A program made the position numbers and the translations under genes. The notes under the pieces were generated by a model. That model was given only the letters and a program-made list of their open reading frames with translations. It made no database searches and was not told the origin of the DNA. 5,755 bases of DNA, taken from positions 1 through 5,755 of the forward strand of contig CAZKTS010000082.1 in assembly GCA_964555735.1 (NCBI GenBank). Reading direction: 5' to 3'. Numbering within the stretch: position 1 is the stretch's first letter; every line of letters begins with the position of its first letter. Below, one piece after another: positions 5,042-5,755 of the stretch. Source of the DNA: CAZKTS01 sp964555735 (GTDB taxonomy: Bacteria; Actinomycetota; Acidimicrobiia; IMCC26256; PALSA-555).

Positions 5042-5211
5042 ACCTCGGCCCCACCGAGCTGATCATCATCCTGATCATCGTCCTGCTGATCTTCGGCGGC
5101 GCCAAGCTGCCCAAGCTCGCTCGCTCGATGGGGCAGGCGCAGAAGGAGTTCAAGCAGGGCCTGTCCGAGGGTGCGCAGAAGGACGACGACGCCACCGACG
5201 ACAAGGCCTGA
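5038..5211 (+). CDS. tatA: Sec-independent protein translocase TatA
   Basis: This 57-residue protein has the complete TatA layout. A short periplasmic N-terminus (MNLGPTEL) precedes a transmembrane helix at about 7-20 (ELIIILIIVLLIFG). The hinge FGGAKLPKLARSMG (19-32) follows, then an amphipathic helix (QAQKEFKQGLSEG) and an acidic tail (KDDDATDDK). The F-G hinge and the KLPKLARS-x-G string are diagnostic of TatA/E rather than the longer TatB. TatA oligomerises with TatC to move folded twin-arginine proteins across the inner membrane. No ATG or GTG lies in frame just upstream, so 5038 is the start; its own ribosome-binding site is weak and it overlaps the short ORF ending at 5041. The sigma-factor gene follows 70 bases later, which recalls the mycobacterial sigE region that includes tatB. 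Confidence 0.95.
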   Translation: MNLGPTELIIILIIVLLIFGGAKLPKLARSMGQAQKEFKQGLSEGAQKDDDATDDKA

Positions 5212-5214
5212 GAT

Positions 5215-5229
5215 CCGTCCGAGCGACGG
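5215..5229 (+). terminator. Small hairpin after tatA
   Basis: CCGTC-CGAGC-GACGG is a perfect 5-bp stem with a 5-base loop, three bases after the tatA stop. It could be a weak terminator that insulates tatA from the sigma-factor gene. The stem is short and no U-tract follows, so the support is limited. Confidence 0.3.
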
Positions 5230-5247
5230 GAAGTAGGGCCCGGGTCC

Positions 5248-5275
5248 GGGAACCAGCCACCGCCGCCGCGTCGTT
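5248..5275 (+). promoter_or_regulatory. Probable ECF sigma-dependent promoter (GGGAAC / CGTT)
   Basis: GGGAAC (5248-5253) and CGTT (5272-5275) are separated by 18 bases, the bipartite shape recognised by SigE/SigH/SigR-like ECF sigma factors of actinobacteria. The -10 element ends six bases before the ATG at 5282, so transcription would begin at about the start codon and the message would be leaderless, agreeing with the absence of a Shine-Dalgarno sequence. The promoter would let the sigma factor amplify its own synthesis. Confidence 0.6.
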
Positions 5276-5281
5276 CTGCTG

Positions 5282-5755
5282 ATGGCCGACGGCATCCCCA
5301 CCTGGGAAGAGGTCGCCCGTGACCACGGGCGCTTCATGTACAGCGTGGCGTACCGCCTGGCCGGCAACGACGGCGATGCACAGGATGTCGTGCAAGAAGC
5401 GCTCATCAGGGTCCGCAAGGGCCTCGAGCGCTACGAGCCGGGATCCCTGGAAGGTTGGCTGGCCCGGATCGTGACGAACGTCTTCCTCGACGAGATGCGG
5501 CGGCGCAAGCGCCGGCCGGCTGACGCGCTCCCGGACGATCCGGACTGGGTGCTGCCCCCGACCGTCGGCGCCGACGAGGCGAGCACCGAGCTCTCCGCCG
5601 AGATCCAGGCCGCCCTCGCGTCACTGCCCGAGGAGTTCCGGGTGCCGGTCGTGCTCTGCGACGTCGCCGACCAGTCGTACGAGCAGATCGCCACCGCGCT
5701 GGCCATCCCCGTGGGGACGGTCCGCTCGCGCATCCATCGCGGCCGCCGCCTCCTG
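5282..5755 (+). CDS. sigE: ECF RNA polymerase sigma factor, SigE-like (3'-truncated by window)
   Basis: From ATG 5282 the frame stays open to the window end (158 codons seen). Sigma region 2 spans about residues 12-80: FMYSVAYRLAGNDGDAQDVVQEALIRV, then YEPGSLEGWLARIVTNVFLDEMRRRKRR, the core-binding and -10-recognition helices. An acidic/Pro linker (83-98) leads to region 4 (about 104-158), whose helix-turn-helix SYEQIATALAIPVGTVRSRIHRGRRLL reads the -35. The strings match the mycobacterial SigE type by eye (EGWLxRIxTNxFLD; TVRSRIHRGR), an envelope-stress sigma factor held by an anti-sigma protein. The start is supported by an in-frame stop at 5234-5236 and no intervening ATG/GTG. It lacks the long N-terminal extension of M. 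tuberculosis SigE. The anti-sigma gene would be expected to the right. Subgroup assignment is inference. Confidence 0.93.
   Translation, partial: MADGIPTWEEVARDHGRFMYSVAYRLAGNDGDAQDVVQEALIRVRKGLERYEPGSLEGWLARIVTNVFLDEMRRRKRRPADALPDDPDWVLPPTVGADEASTELSAEIQAALASLPEEFRVPVVLCDVADQSYEQIATALAIPVGTVRSRIHRGRRLL

Noticed and set aside
1..5755. tRNA or rRNA genes, insertion sequences, CRISPR repeats, attachment sites
   Set aside because: No cloverleaf-like sequence, transposase, direct-repeat array or integrase was seen on either strand.

Overview
The window is a very GC-rich chromosomal segment with tightly packed genes. A WhiB-type iron-sulfur regulator, an F420-type luciferase-like monooxygenase, an ECF sigma factor of the SigE type beside a TatA protein, and short TA-rich -10 boxes lying directly against start codons all point to an actinobacterium. 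An Acidimicrobiia-like lineage is plausible, but nothing here proves it. No mobile element, CRISPR array, rRNA or tRNA is visible, and the genes look like ordinary core or soft-core chromosome.

Layout: (1) 1-1140 (+) is the 3' part of a VWA-domain protein whose 5' end lies outside the window. (2) A small GC-rich hairpin separates it from a convergent minus-strand group, read from 2210 down to 1172: a macro-domain protein, a DUF4190-like membrane protein, and a probable 40-residue hydrophobic microprotein. (3) A divergent intergenic region of about 215 bp (2211-2425) precedes a whiB gene (2426-2740, +). Its whiB-proximal half carries two strong, overlapping dyads that share one arm. (4) Downstream of whiB lie a cluster of palindromes and a possible 41-residue single-helix protein (2820-2945), which overlaps tail-to-tail with a minus-strand glutamate formimidoyltransferase gene (2942-3853). 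(5) Divergent from that is a luciferase-like oxidoreductase (3978-4982, +), apparently leaderless. (6) tatA follows (5038-5211), preceded by a well-positioned 10-codon upstream ORF that overlaps its start. (7) The window ends inside an ECF sigma-factor gene (from 5282). Its upstream region contains a GGGAAC/CGTT promoter of the type such sigma factors recognise, suggesting autoregulation.

Functional links: tatA next to a SigE-like sigma factor recalls the mycobacterial sigE-rseA-htrA-tatB envelope-stress locus, so an anti-sigma factor and an HtrA-type protease may lie just beyond the right edge. The other genes do not form one obvious pathway. The most interesting non-coding signal is the pair of mutually exclusive dyads in front of whiB. 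The most interesting coding signals are the short ORF coupled to tatA, the two microproteins, and the substituted active-site motif of the macro-domain protein.
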